NCBI GenBank assembly: GCA_041584475.1
Contig: JBFHDX010000006.1
Span: forward strand, 1 to 64,000
From: JBFHDX01 sp041584475
GTDB taxonomy: Bacteria; Pseudomonadota; Alphaproteobacteria; UBA8366; JADFVY01
Length of the DNA: 64,000 bases
Direction of reading: 5' to 3'
In this document: one piece after another, positions 1-8,535 of the stretch
Layout of the letters: each line of letters begins with the position of its first letter
Numbering within the stretch: the stretch's first letter is position 1
The notes under the pieces: model-generated
What the model was told of the DNA's origin: nothing
What the model saw: the letters and a program-made list of their open reading frames with translations, nothing else
The model's database searches: none
Position numbers and translations under genes: made by a program

Positions 1-702
1 ATGACCCGCACCATCCGCGAAATCGGACGCTGGTTGCGCATACCGTTCAACCGACGCCAGGCGATGCGCCGGCTGGGCGAATTTCACGCGGCCGAACCTC
101 CGATCGACGAACTCGTCCGCTGGGCGATGAATTTCGGCACCAGGGGCAAGTTTCGCGTCAAGACGACGCAGATCCCGTCGGAGATCGAAGCGCTGGCCCG
201 CGAGGTCGCAGCCCTGAAACCGCGGATCATCCTGGAAATCGGCACCTATGAGGGGGGTACGGCGCTGATCTGGTCGCAACTCGCGAGCGACCGCGTGATC
301 AGCTGCGACATTGCCCCGGCCGGGCCGCGCGGGGAGCTCATACGTGCGTTTCCGCCACCGGGGTCCGGCTGCCGCGTGACCCTGCTGACCGGCGATTCGC
401 ACGCCCCCGAGTTCCGCCAACGCGTCGAGCGCGAGCTCGGCGGCGAGCGGGTCGATTTCCTATTCATCGACGGCGATCACCGCGAGCAGGGAGTCGAGGC
501 CGACTACCGCAATTACCGTCATCTGGTTCGCGAAGGCGGTATCATCGCATTCCACGACATCGCCGAGCGGCAGGACGAGCCCGGCAACGAGGTACAGCAC
601 TTCTGGAAACGGCTGAAGCAGGAAGTGCCCGCGGTCGAGGAATTCATCCAGGATCGCGACCAGGTCGGCTTCGGGATCGGCATCGTGCGCTTGGTCGCCT
701 AG
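1..702 (+). CDS. class I SAM-dependent methyltransferase (CmcI-like)
   Basis: Predicted soluble methyltransferase of 233 residues. The SAM-binding glycine loop is visible as ILEIGTYEGGTALIW (about residues 77-91). It is followed by an acidic strand, SCDIAP (101-106), and the VDFLFIDGDH segment (151-160) typical of the Methyltransf_24 / cephalosporin-hydroxylase-like family. A late FHD motif (about 184-186) fits the same fold. The acceptor substrate cannot be read from sequence; members often modify sugars or secondary metabolites, and the converging glycosyltransferase downstream fits surface-glycan work. The reading frame opens at the first base of the window, so the true start could lie upstream. 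Confidence 0.75.
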   Translation: MTRTIREIGRWLRIPFNRRQAMRRLGEFHAAEPPIDELVRWAMNFGTRGKFRVKTTQIPSEIEALAREVAALKPRIILEIGTYEGGTALIWSQLASDRVISCDIAPAGPRGELIRAFPPPGSGCRVTLLTGDSHAPEFRQRVERELGGERVDFLFIDGDHREQGVEADYRNYRHLVREGGIIAFHDIAERQDEPGNEVQHFWKRLKQEVPAVEEFIQDRDQVGFGIGIVRLVA

Positions 703-739
703 GGCTGCCAACCTGCGATATGGCTAGTACGTCATCCAC

Positions 740-1759
740 TTACGTGGAGTCGGCGCCGGCCCGCTCCCGTCGCGGACACTTGTCGGGCAGCCCCCAGCGT
801 CGCGGCATGCCGAAGACCACCCAGGCCAGCTGGTATCCGTAGTCGAGCGCCTTGGCCCGCGGTGCCGTCAGCAGGCCCAGCGTCAGCGCGGCGAGCACGA
901 CGTGCGACAGCGTATTCACCGCCAGCCGTGCCAGCCGCCATACGCTCAGCATCGCCGCGACCGCCGGCGGGAAGACCGTGCGGTAGAAGCGCAGGCGCGA
1001 GCGCAGCGCCTCGATCTGCGCGCCGCGGCGCACGGGCCGCGTACTGGTGCCCATCTCGTGGACGACGCGGGTCCGCTGATCGAGCAAGGCCTGCCAGCCG
1101 GCGCGGCGCAGGCGGATGCACCATTCGACGTCCTCGAAATAGAAGAAGAAACCGTCATCGATGCTGCCGGCGCGCTCGATCGCGGCCCGCCGCACCGCCA
1201 TGCAGGCACCGCTGATCCAGTCGACGGGGGCGACCTCGTCATCCGGCAGCTTCGGCCGGCGCCGCTCGGCGCGGCGCAGGCCGACCTCCCCGGCCGCCGT
1301 CGGCTCGACACCGAAGCAGCGCTGCGCTGCGCCGTCCCGGTCGATCAGCAGCGGGCCGATCACCGCCGCCCGCGGCCAGGCGCGGAACAGCGCCTCGAAG
1401 CGGTCCGGCAGCGATGGCGGCACGATCGCGTCGTTGTTCAGCACCAGCACGAATTCGGACCGCGAGCGCGGCACGGCCTGATTGATCGCACCGGCGTAAC
1501 CGCGATTGCAGCCATTCTCGATGACCTCGAGCGCGGGGTACGCGTCGCGCGCACGTAGCAGCGAGTCGTCGCTGCTGCCGTTGTCGACCAGGTACACGAC
1601 ATCGCGGGCCGGTTCGACGGCATCGAACAGGGCCGTCAGGGTTCGGAGCAGCGTCTCCGCTCCGTTGCGGTGGACGACGACGACGCTGAACCGGCCGGCG
1701 TCCCGACTCGTGCCCGCATAGCCCGCCCCCCGGCGCGTCCTGTCGCTGCTGCCGCCCAT
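740..1759 (-). CDS. glycosyltransferase family 2
   Basis: A 339-residue GT-A type glycosyltransferase. The N-terminal strand FSVVVVHRNG (24-33) is followed by VDNGSSDDS (58-66), the rhamnosyltransferase-like ENGCNRGYAGAIN segment (81-93) and the DXD-equivalent LNNDA (107-111), which would bind the metal-nucleotide sugar. FEDVEWCIRLRRAGW further on supplies the usual ED catalytic-base region. A single hydrophobic helix near the C-terminus may anchor it to the inner membrane. It probably adds a sugar to lipopolysaccharide or capsule; the sugar is unknown. It converges with the methyltransferase gene 37 bp away. Confidence 0.85.
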   Translation of the reverse strand: MGGSSDRTRRGAGYAGTSRDAGRFSVVVVHRNGAETLLRTLTALFDAVEPARDVVYLVDNGSSDDSLLRARDAYPALEVIENGCNRGYAGAINQAVPRSRSEFVLVLNNDAIVPPSLPDRFEALFRAWPRAAVIGPLLIDRDGAAQRCFGVEPTAAGEVGLRRAERRRPKLPDDEVAPVDWISGACMAVRRAAIERAGSIDDGFFFYFEDVEWCIRLRRAGWQALLDQRTRVVHEMGTSTRPVRRGAQIEALRSRLRFYRTVFPPAVAAMLSVWRLARLAVNTLSHVVLAALTLGLLTAPRAKALDYGYQLAWVVFGMPRRWGLPDKCPRRERAGADST

Positions 1760-1804
1760 GCCCCCTGCCCGAACTGCGTCGCCGCCGCCATCTGCGGCAC
1801 CGAC

Positions 1805-2227
1805 TCAACGGCGCCCGTCGCGATCCGCAACGCGATAGACGAATTTGAGACCCGACCAGACCTCGTCGATGGCGCACACTTTCACATCAACGAGCCCGGC
1901 GTCGAGGCCGATTCGCCGCACCGCGTCCTCGACCAGATCGGTCGGCACCTTTGCCGCCTTCTTCGGCCACGCGGCCCACAGCGCGCCATTGCTCTCCAGG
2001 ACCGGCTTCAGTTCGCCGAATGCGCGCGCCAGCGCCGCCGCCTCGGTGGCGAAGACCAGAACAACGTCGGCACGGGCGTCGTCGTCGGGCGTCGGTGTGA
2101 CCGAAACCTGCGCGGGCAGCGGGCCGAGCGTCGCGAGGAAATCCGCCGGCGCGTCGCGCAGCACGAGACGATGACCCGGCTTGATGCCGAGCTTGGCGAC
2201 CAGCGGCGTCCCCGAATAGCCCGCCAT
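1805..2227 (-). CDS. DUF3052 family protein
   Basis: A 140-residue protein recognisable as the DUF3052 family from its opening MAGYSGTPLVAKLGIKPG, the VVLVFATE core strand, and the late ALWAAWPKKAAKVPTD and VWSGLKFVYR segments. Function is unknown in the literature I can recall. The frame remains open far upstream of this ATG, but the family begins at MAGYSGTP, so the shorter start is chosen. It lies 11 bp downstream of the MFS transporter gene on the same strand and is probably co-transcribed with it. Confidence 0.8.
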   Translation of the reverse strand: MAGYSGTPLVAKLGIKPGHRLVLRDAPADFLATLGPLPAQVSVTPTPDDDARADVVLVFATEAAALARAFGELKPVLESNGALWAAWPKKAAKVPTDLVEDAVRRIGLDAGLVDVKVCAIDEVWSGLKFVYRVADRDGRR

Positions 2228-2238
2228 CGCCGGCCGCC

Positions 2239-3456
2239 TCACGGTGCCGCCGCGGCGAGGCGGGCGACGGGACGCTCGTCGATCGGCCAGTGGACGAGCC
2301 CGGAGAACACGCCGAGCGCGACGCTCGCCCACCATACGATGTCGTAGCTCCCGGTCGCGTCGTAGAGGACGCCGCCGAGCCAGGCGCCGAGGAAGCTGCC
2401 GACCTGGTGACTGAAGAAGACGATGCCGAACAGCGTCGCCATGTAGCGCGGTCCGAATATCTGCGCCACCAGCCCGCTGGTCAGCGGCACGGTCGACAGC
2501 CACAGGAGGCCGATCGCCAGCGAGAACAGCACGACCGTGACACCGGTGATCGGCAGCAGCAGAAAGGCCAGGAACACGGCGGCGCGGGCGAAATAGATCG
2601 CGCTCAGCAGATAGCGCTTGCTGAAGCGGCCGCCGAGAACGCCGGAAAGATAGGATCCCATGACGTTGGCGGCACCGATCAGCGCCAGCGCCGTCGCCCC
2701 GAGCGCGGGCGCGAGACCGGCATCGGTGATGAACGCCGGCAGGTGCGTGGCGATGAACGCGACGTGGAAGCCGCAGACGAAGAAACCAGCGGTCAGCAGC
2801 AGGTAGCCGCGATGGCCGCCGGCCTCCCGGACCGCTTCGGCCAGGCTCTGCGATCTGGCCGCCGTACCGCCCGTTTCCTCGGCCGGAGACGTGAGCGCCG
2901 CCGCCAGCGGCACCATCGCCGCCGCCATCACCGCGAGCCAGACGAGTGCCAGCGTCCAGTCCATCGTCGACAGCAGCCCCTGCGCCACCGGCACCATGAT
3001 CAACTGTCCCGACGACCCGCCGGCGGCGCCGAGACCGAGATACATGCTGCGCTTTTTCGCCGGCACCGAGCGCGCGATGACCGCCAGCACGACGGGAAAG
3101 CCGGTGCCGCTGAGGGCGCCGCCGATGAGGATGCCGGCGCCGATCGTCATGCCGAGCGGCGTTGCCGCGCCGGCCATGACCGCGAGCCCGATCACGTATA
3201 GCGCGCCGCAGCACGCGATCACGCGACCCGACCCCCAGCGGTCCGCCAGCGCGCCGGCGAACGGCTGCGCCGCGCCCCAGACGAGGTTCTGAACCGCCAT
3301 GGCGAAAGCGAAGGATTCGCGTCCCCATCCGAGCGCCTGGCTGATCGGGTCGAGGAACAGCCCGAACCCGGTGCGGATGCCGAACGACAGGATCAGCACG
3401 ACGGTGCCGGCGAGCAGCACGATCAACGGCGTGCGCCATGAAACGACGCTCGACAT
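2239..3456 (-). CDS. MFS transporter
   Basis: A 405-residue major facilitator superfamily permease with about 12 predicted membrane helices. The loop 2-3 signature appears as GALADRWGSGRV and a second-half counterpart as SGVLGGRFSKRY. The start at 3456 is chosen because a strong purine-rich ribosome site (GGGGAGGGG) sits just upstream and the protein then begins directly with helix 1. The overall pattern resembles the oxalate/formate antiporter-like (OFA) branch, but no substrate can be assigned. The DUF3052 gene follows, and hspQ diverges upstream. Confidence 0.8.
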   Translation of the reverse strand: MSSVVSWRTPLIVLLAGTVVLILSFGIRTGFGLFLDPISQALGWGRESFAFAMAVQNLVWGAAQPFAGALADRWGSGRVIACCGALYVIGLAVMAGAATPLGMTIGAGILIGGALSGTGFPVVLAVIARSVPAKKRSMYLGLGAAGGSSGQLIMVPVAQGLLSTMDWTLALVWLAVMAAAMVPLAAALTSPAEETGGTAARSQSLAEAVREAGGHRGYLLLTAGFFVCGFHVAFIATHLPAFITDAGLAPALGATALALIGAANVMGSYLSGVLGGRFSKRYLLSAIYFARAAVFLAFLLLPITGVTVVLFSLAIGLLWLSTVPLTSGLVAQIFGPRYMATLFGIVFFSHQVGSFLGAWLGGVLYDATGSYDIVWWASVALGVFSGLVHWPIDERPVARLAAAAP

Positions 3457-3642
3457 GAGGGTCCCCTCCCCCGGCCCGCGGCCTGCAATATGCGAACACG
3501 AACAATAATAGATGCATTGTCGCAATTCGAAACCCCGCAACGGCGCGAATCTGCCCTCCCCGCGGCACGAGGCCGCGTCGTCTGGCACGTCGTTTGCTTC
3601 TCGATGGCAAACAGGCAGGGCCTTTGAAAAACGGGAATCGAC

Positions 3643-3963
3643 ATGGACCGACAGATCAACGCCAAATTTTCGCTCGGACAGGTCGTCCACAATGCGGAGT
3701 TGGACTATCGCGGCGTCATCATCGACGTCGATCCGATGTTCTTCGGCGATGCGGGCACGGCGGCCGTCGCGGTCGGCGAGGACGAGCCGCTCGATCGTCC
3801 CTGGTACCACGTGCTGGCCGACGGCCGCGACCACGTGACCTATGTCTCGGAGGCGAGCATCGAGGCCGACGATACGGGCATGCCGATCACCCATCCGTCG
3901 CTGCCGCTCTTCTTCACCGATTTCCGCGGCGACCACTACGTGCCGCGCCGCCAGATCAACTGA
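3643..3963 (+). CDS. hspQ: heat shock protein HspQ
   Basis: A 106-residue protein matching the HspQ / YccV family in full length. Visible marks are AKFSLGQVVHN near the N-terminus, the YRGVIIDVDP strand, PWYHVLADG and the late HYVPRRQIN. In enterobacteria HspQ binds hemimethylated DNA, affects DnaA turnover and acts as a specificity enhancer for Lon protease. It is a free-standing gene, diverging from the MFS gene and followed by pyrE. A short 6-bp hairpin (3984-4000) lies downstream but has no T-run. Confidence 0.88.
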   Translation: MDRQINAKFSLGQVVHNAELDYRGVIIDVDPMFFGDAGTAAVAVGEDEPLDRPWYHVLADGRDHVTYVSEASIEADDTGMPITHPSLPLFFTDFRGDHYVPRRQIN

Positions 3964-4057
3964 CTACCGACAAGCCGTTCCCCCGGCCCTTGTAGGGCCG
4001 CGCGCGATCGACTAGACAGGATGCCGAGCCGGCCCAACGGCCATCGGGGATCGCGTG

Positions 4058-4708
4058 ATGCCGACGGACACTGCCCGCACAACGGCGCGGATACTTCTCG
4101 AAACGCAATCGGTGCTGATGCGGCCGGACGAGCCGTTCACCCTCACGAGCGGGCGAAAGAGCCCGGTCTACGTCGATTGCCGGCGGCTGATCGCCTTCCC
4201 GCGCGCACGCCGACGGCTGATGGACATGACGGCGGCGCTGCTGGAGGAGCGGATCGGCTTCGAGTCGCTCGATGTCGTCGCCGGCGGCGAGACCGCAGGC
4301 ATTCCCTTCGCCGCGTGGATCGCCGACCGGCTGATGCTGCCGATGTGCTACGTGCGCAAGAATCCGAAGGGGTTCGGCCGCAACGCCCGCATCGAGGGCG
4401 ACCTGCAGGAGGGACAGCGCGCGGTCCTGATCGAGGACCTGGCGACCGACGGCGGCAGCAAGCTCAGCTTCGTCGAGGCGCTGCGCGAGACCGGCGCGGA
4501 ATGTGCGCACACCTTCGTGATCTTCCACTACGACATCTTTCCAGCCGGCATCGAGAAACTGCGCAAGGCCGGGGTGAGCCTGCACTCGCTGGCGACGTGG
4601 TGGGACGTGATCGCCGTGGCGGAAGAGGACGGGGCGCTTGGCGCGCAGGGCATGAAGGTGGTGCGCGCCTTCCTCGAAGACCCCGAGGGCTGGGCCCCTG
4701 CGGCGTGA
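4058..4708 (+). CDS. pyrE: orotate phosphoribosyltransferase
   Basis: Converts orotate and PRPP to orotidine 5'-monophosphate in pyrimidine synthesis; cytoplasmic dimer. The 216-residue protein shows the orotate-side TLTSGRKSPVYVDCR segment (28-42), VAGGETAGIPFA (74-85), KNPKGFGRNA (101-110) and the PRPP-binding loop VLIEDLATDGGSK (123-135). ATG at 4058 is preferred with a GGGGA site 7 bases upstream. A GTG directly in front (4055) is an equally legal start adding one residue. It stands alone between hspQ and an ABC importer. Confidence 0.93.
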   Translation: MPTDTARTTARILLETQSVLMRPDEPFTLTSGRKSPVYVDCRRLIAFPRARRRLMDMTAALLEERIGFESLDVVAGGETAGIPFAAWIADRLMLPMCYVRKNPKGFGRNARIEGDLQEGQRAVLIEDLATDGGSKLSFVEALRETGAECAHTFVIFHYDIFPAGIEKLRKAGVSLHSLATWWDVIAVAEEDGALGAQGMKVVRAFLEDPEGWAPAA

Positions 4709-4805
4709 GACGCGGGCCGGCAGAGCGCTGCCGATACGCTGGCGCCCGCACCCGGGCATGGTAGGATCACGCGTCGAGCCCCGGTCACGTCGGAGACCCC
4801 GCCCC

Positions 4806-6464
4806 ATGCGCATGCGACTCGCCGCCCTCGCGCTGCTGCTCCTCACCGGCGTTCCGAGCGGCGCGGTGCTGGCCACGCGCGACCATCTCGTCATCGGCAT
4901 CAGCCAGTTCCCCGGCAACTTCAACCCGAACATCGACTCGATGATGGCCAAGACCTACGTGCTGGCCATGGGCCGGCGGCCGTTCACCGCCTACGACCCG
5001 GACTGGAAGCTGATCTGCATGCTGTGCACCGAACTGCCCGACATCGCCAAGGGCACGGCCGTGCCGGAGAAAACCGCGGACGGCAAGGACGGCATCGCGG
5101 TCACCTACACGATCCGTCCCGACGCGGTGTGGGGCGACGGGACGCCGATCACGACGCGGGACGTCGTATTCACCTGGGAGGTCGGCCGCGACCCCACGAC
5201 CGGCATCGCCGGGGCCGAGCTCTACGAGCGCATCACCGCGGTCGACGCCATCGACGACAAGACCTTCACGCTGCACATCAACAAGCGCACCTGCGATTAC
5301 CAGGGGATCGGCGATTTCAACGTGCTTCCGGCGCACATCGAGCGGCCGAATTTCAGCGATCCCGCGGAATACAAGAACCGCAGCGCCTACGAGACCGACA
5401 CCACCAACCCGGGCCTCTGGTTCGGGCCGTACCGGGTGACCGAGGTGTCGTCCGGCTCGCACATCGTGCTCGAGCCCAACCCGACCTGGTGGGGGGCGAA
5501 GCCGCATTTCAGGCGGATCGTCGTCAAGGCGGTGGAGAATACCGCGGCGCTGACCGCGAACCTGCTGTCGGGCGACATCGACTACATCGCCGGCGAGTCG
5601 GGGCTGACGCTCGATCAGGCGCTCGCCTTCGAGCAGCGCCACGGCGGAAGATACAACATCGTCTACGAGCAGGGGCTGGTCTACGAGCATATCGACCTCA
5701 ACCTCGACAATCCCGTCCTCGCCGACCGGCGCGTGCGGCAGGCGCTGATCCTGGCGATCGACCGCAACGCGATCAGCCAGCAGCTGTTCGCGGGCAAGCA
5801 GCCGGTGGCGCACAGCCAGACCAACCCGCTCGACCGCGTCTACTATGCGGACGTGCCGAGATACGCCTACGACCCCAGGCAGGCGGCGGCGCTGCTCGAC
5901 GCGGCGGGCTGGAAGCCCGGCGCCGGTGGCATCCGCCGCAACGCGGCGGGCGAGCCGCTGCGCCTCGAGATCATGACCACGGCGGGCAACAAGACCCGCG
6001 AGCTGGTGCAGCAGGCGCTGCAGAGCCAGTGGCGGCAAGTCGGCATCGACGTGCGCATCCGCAACGAGCCGGCCCGCGTGTTCTTCGGCAAGACGGTCAG
6101 CCAGCGGGAATTCTCCGCCATGGCGATGTTCGCCTGGATTTCGTCGCCGGAGAACATCCCCCGCTCGACGCTGCACTCGACGCAGATTCCGACGGCCGCG
6201 AACGGCTGGTCGGGGCAGAACTACACCGGCTTCCGCAACCCGGACATGGACCGCGTGCTGGACGACCTCGAGACGGTCTGCGACGAGGCGCCGAACCGCG
6301 CGCTGTGGAACCGCATGCAGGCGCTGTACGCCGAGGCGCTGCCGGTGATCCCGCTCTATTTCCGGGCCAATCCCTATATCATGCCCAAGTGGCTGAAGGG
6401 GATCGTGCCGACCGGCCACCAGTATCCCTCGACGCTCTGGGTCGAGACCTGGACGGCGGAGTGA
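4806..6464 (+). CDS. peptide-type ABC transporter substrate-binding protein (family 5)
   Basis: Periplasmic solute receptor of the DppA/OppA class (SBP_bac_5), 552 residues. ATG at 4806 is chosen because it gives a clean signal peptide: basic MRMR, a leucine-rich core, and cleavage near VLA at residue 23. The mature part shows the family pattern: the FNPNIDS opening, TYTIRPDAVWGDGTPITTRDVVFTWE, GPYRVTEV, and DRRVRQALILAIDRNAI. Two permease genes follow, but no ATPase gene is linked. The substrate could be a peptide, opine or other small solute. Confidence 0.88.
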   Translation: MRMRLAALALLLLTGVPSGAVLATRDHLVIGISQFPGNFNPNIDSMMAKTYVLAMGRRPFTAYDPDWKLICMLCTELPDIAKGTAVPEKTADGKDGIAVTYTIRPDAVWGDGTPITTRDVVFTWEVGRDPTTGIAGAELYERITAVDAIDDKTFTLHINKRTCDYQGIGDFNVLPAHIERPNFSDPAEYKNRSAYETDTTNPGLWFGPYRVTEVSSGSHIVLEPNPTWWGAKPHFRRIVVKAVENTAALTANLLSGDIDYIAGESGLTLDQALAFEQRHGGRYNIVYEQGLVYEHIDLNLDNPVLADRRVRQALILAIDRNAISQQLFAGKQPVAHSQTNPLDRVYYADVPRYAYDPRQAAALLDAAGWKPGAGGIRRNAAGEPLRLEIMTTAGNKTRELVQQALQSQWRQVGIDVRIRNEPARVFFGKTVSQREFSAMAMFAWISSPENIPRSTLHSTQIPTAANGWSGQNYTGFRNPDMDRVLDDLETVCDEAPNRALWNRMQALYAEALPVIPLYFRANPYIMPKWLKGIVPTGHQYPSTLWVETWTAE

Positions 6465-6603
6465 CGGGCACGATGCGCCAGCCTGCGACACCGCACGCCC
6501 GCGAGATCCTGACCCCTATCCTCCCCCGCACGACGCGGGTGTGCGCCGTCGCGCCGGCGGTCCCTGATCCGTCGGCGTTGCCGCAAACGGCGTCGGGACG
6601 GGG

Positions 6604-7602
6604 GTGGGCCATCCCCGGCGCCGGGTAGTGCTGCGCTTCGCCGCCGTCCGGCTGACCGAGAGCCTGATCGTCCTGCTGCTCGTCTCGGTCGCGGTGTACG
6701 GGCTGATCGGCCTGATGCCGGGCGATCCGATCGACGTGATGATCGCCAGCGATCCCAACCTGACGCCGGCGGACGCGGCACGGCTGAAGGCGCTTTACGG
6801 GCTCGACCGGCCAATTCTCGAGCGTTACGGGAACTGGCTCGTCGCCGCCCTGCAGGGCGATTTCGGGAATTCGCGGGTCCACATGCGGCCGGTCCTGGAC
6901 ATCCTCTGGCCGCGGCTCGGCAACAGCCTTCTGCTGCTCGGGGTCAGCCTCGCATTCACGCTGGCAATCGCCGTGCCGTTCGGCATCTACGCCGCCGTCC
7001 GCCCCTATACCGCCGCCGACTACGTCATCAATCTCGGCTGTTTCGCCGGCATCTCGGTACCGCCTTTCTGGCTCGCCATCCTCCTGATCATGCTTTTCTC
7101 GGTGATCCTCGGCTGGCTGCCGGCGGGCGGCATGGGGCCGGTGGACGGCGGCGCCGGCGCGGGCACCGCACTCGTCTACATGGTTCTGCCGGTGGCGACG
7201 CTGACGATCGTCAGCGTCGGCAGCTTCACGCGCTTCATGCGCGCCAGCACCATGCAGACGATGCGCGAGGACTTCATCCGCACGGCGCGCGCCAAGGGGC
7301 TGAGCGAGGCCGGCGTCGTGCGCCGCCACGCGCTGCGCAGCGCGCTGACGCCGCTGGTCACGATCCTCGGGCTCAGCTTCGGCGCGCTGTTCTCGGGCGC
7401 GCTGATCACCGAGATCATGTTCGCCTGGCAGGGCGTCGGCCGCACGATCTACGACGCGATCCTCGCCAGCGATTTCAACCTGGCGCTGGTGGCGCTGATG
7501 CTGGCCACGGCGATGACGCTGCTCGGCAACCTGCTGGCGGATATCGCCTATGTCTGGCTCGACCCGCGCGTCAGCTTCCGCAGCCTGGAGGCGGGACGAT
7601 GA
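6604..7602 (+). CDS. ABC transporter permease (DppB type)
   Basis: First inner-membrane subunit of the peptide-type importer, 332 residues and about six helices. The N-terminal motif GLMPGDPIDVMI and the EAA-like coupling loop ARAKGLSEAGVVRRHALR (which docks onto the ATPase) are typical of the family. Start codon choice is uncertain: GTG at 6604 and GTG at 6628 are both possible and no ATG lies nearby. The 139-bp gap from the binding-protein gene holds no other gene. The stop overlaps the next start (ATGA). Confidence 0.85.
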   Translation: MGHPRRRVVLRFAAVRLTESLIVLLLVSVAVYGLIGLMPGDPIDVMIASDPNLTPADAARLKALYGLDRPILERYGNWLVAALQGDFGNSRVHMRPVLDILWPRLGNSLLLLGVSLAFTLAIAVPFGIYAAVRPYTAADYVINLGCFAGISVPPFWLAILLIMLFSVILGWLPAGGMGPVDGGAGAGTALVYMVLPVATLTIVSVGSFTRFMRASTMQTMREDFIRTARAKGLSEAGVVRRHALRSALTPLVTILGLSFGALFSGALITEIMFAWQGVGRTIYDAILASDFNLALVALMLATAMTLLGNLLADIAYVWLDPRVSFRSLEAGR

Positions 7603-8531
7603 GCGCTGCCGCGAGCGGCCCGCTGAACCGCCGCGTCCCGCGCAGCATGGCGGCGCGCATGGCGCGCCGGTTCCTGCAGCACCGGCTGGCGCTGGTCAGT
7701 CTCGCTTTCCTCGTGCTGCTGGCGATGGCGGCGCTGGCCGCCCCGATCGTCGAGAGCGCGCTCGGCGTCGACGGCGAGTCCGCCAACCTCTTCAACCGGT
7801 TCGCGCCACCGTCGGGTCAGCACCCGCTGGGCACCGACGAGCTCGGCCGCGACGTGCTGGTGCGGCTGCTCTACGGCGGCCGCGTTTCGCTCTCGGTCGG
7901 GCTGGCGGCCGCCGTGTTCGCCGCCGCCATCGGCACCGCGATCGGCCTGCTGGCGGGCTATTTCGGCGGCCGGCTGGACGCATTCCTGATGCGCTTCACC
8001 GACGGCGTGATCGCGCTGCCGCTGCTGCCGCTCTTGATCGTGCTCGCCGCCGTCGACCTCGAGAAGCTGGGCCTGCCGGCCGAGCTGGCGCAATCCGAGG
8101 ACATCAGCCTGTACCGGATCATCTTCATCATCGCGCTGTTCGGCTGGACGACGGTCGCCCGGCTGGTGCGCGCCGAGGCGCTGCGCATCCGCGCCCGCGA
8201 GTTCGTGCTCGCGGCGATCGCCCAGGGCAGCGGCGCCTGGCGGATCATGTGGGTGCACATCCTGCCCAACGCGGTCTCCCCGATCATCGTCGCGACGACG
8301 CTGTCGATGGGCAACATCATCCTGTTCGAATCGGTGCTCAGCTTCCTCAGCTTCGGCATCCAGCCGCCGACGCCGAGCTGGGGCAACATGCTGACCAACG
8401 CCCAGGAAGTGATCTGGTCGGCGCCGGCGCTCGCCGTCTGGCCGGGGCTCGCCATCTTCACCACGGTCATCGCCTTCAACTTCCTCGGCGACGGGCTGCA
8501 GGACGCGCTCGACCCGCGGGCGGTGGAGTAG
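7599..8531 (+). CDS. ABC transporter permease (DppC type)
   Basis: Second membrane subunit, 310 residues, translationally coupled to the preceding gene through an ATGA overlap. It shows the DppC hallmarks HPLGTDELGRDVLVRLLYGG, the coupling segment REFVLAAIAQGSGAWRIM, and the ending GDGLQDALDPR. An expected pair of ATP-binding genes (DppD/DppF) is absent: the next gene is convergent and encodes a rhodanese. The complex must therefore borrow ATPases encoded elsewhere, possibly those at 60422-62406. Confidence 0.87.
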   Translation: MSAAASGPLNRRVPRSMAARMARRFLQHRLALVSLAFLVLLAMAALAAPIVESALGVDGESANLFNRFAPPSGQHPLGTDELGRDVLVRLLYGGRVSLSVGLAAAVFAAAIGTAIGLLAGYFGGRLDAFLMRFTDGVIALPLLPLLIVLAAVDLEKLGLPAELAQSEDISLYRIIFIIALFGWTTVARLVRAEALRIRAREFVLAAIAQGSGAWRIMWVHILPNAVSPIIVATTLSMGNIILFESVLSFLSFGIQPPTPSWGNMLTNAQEVIWSAPALAVWPGLAIFTTVIAFNFLGDGLQDALDPRAVE

Positions 8532-8535
8532 GCCG

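Noticed and set aside
4785..6491. Open frame of 568 codons opposite the ABC binding-protein gene
   Set aside because: Mirror frame of a clear family 5 receptor with signal peptide; its own translation is Arg/Val/Gly-rich without domains.
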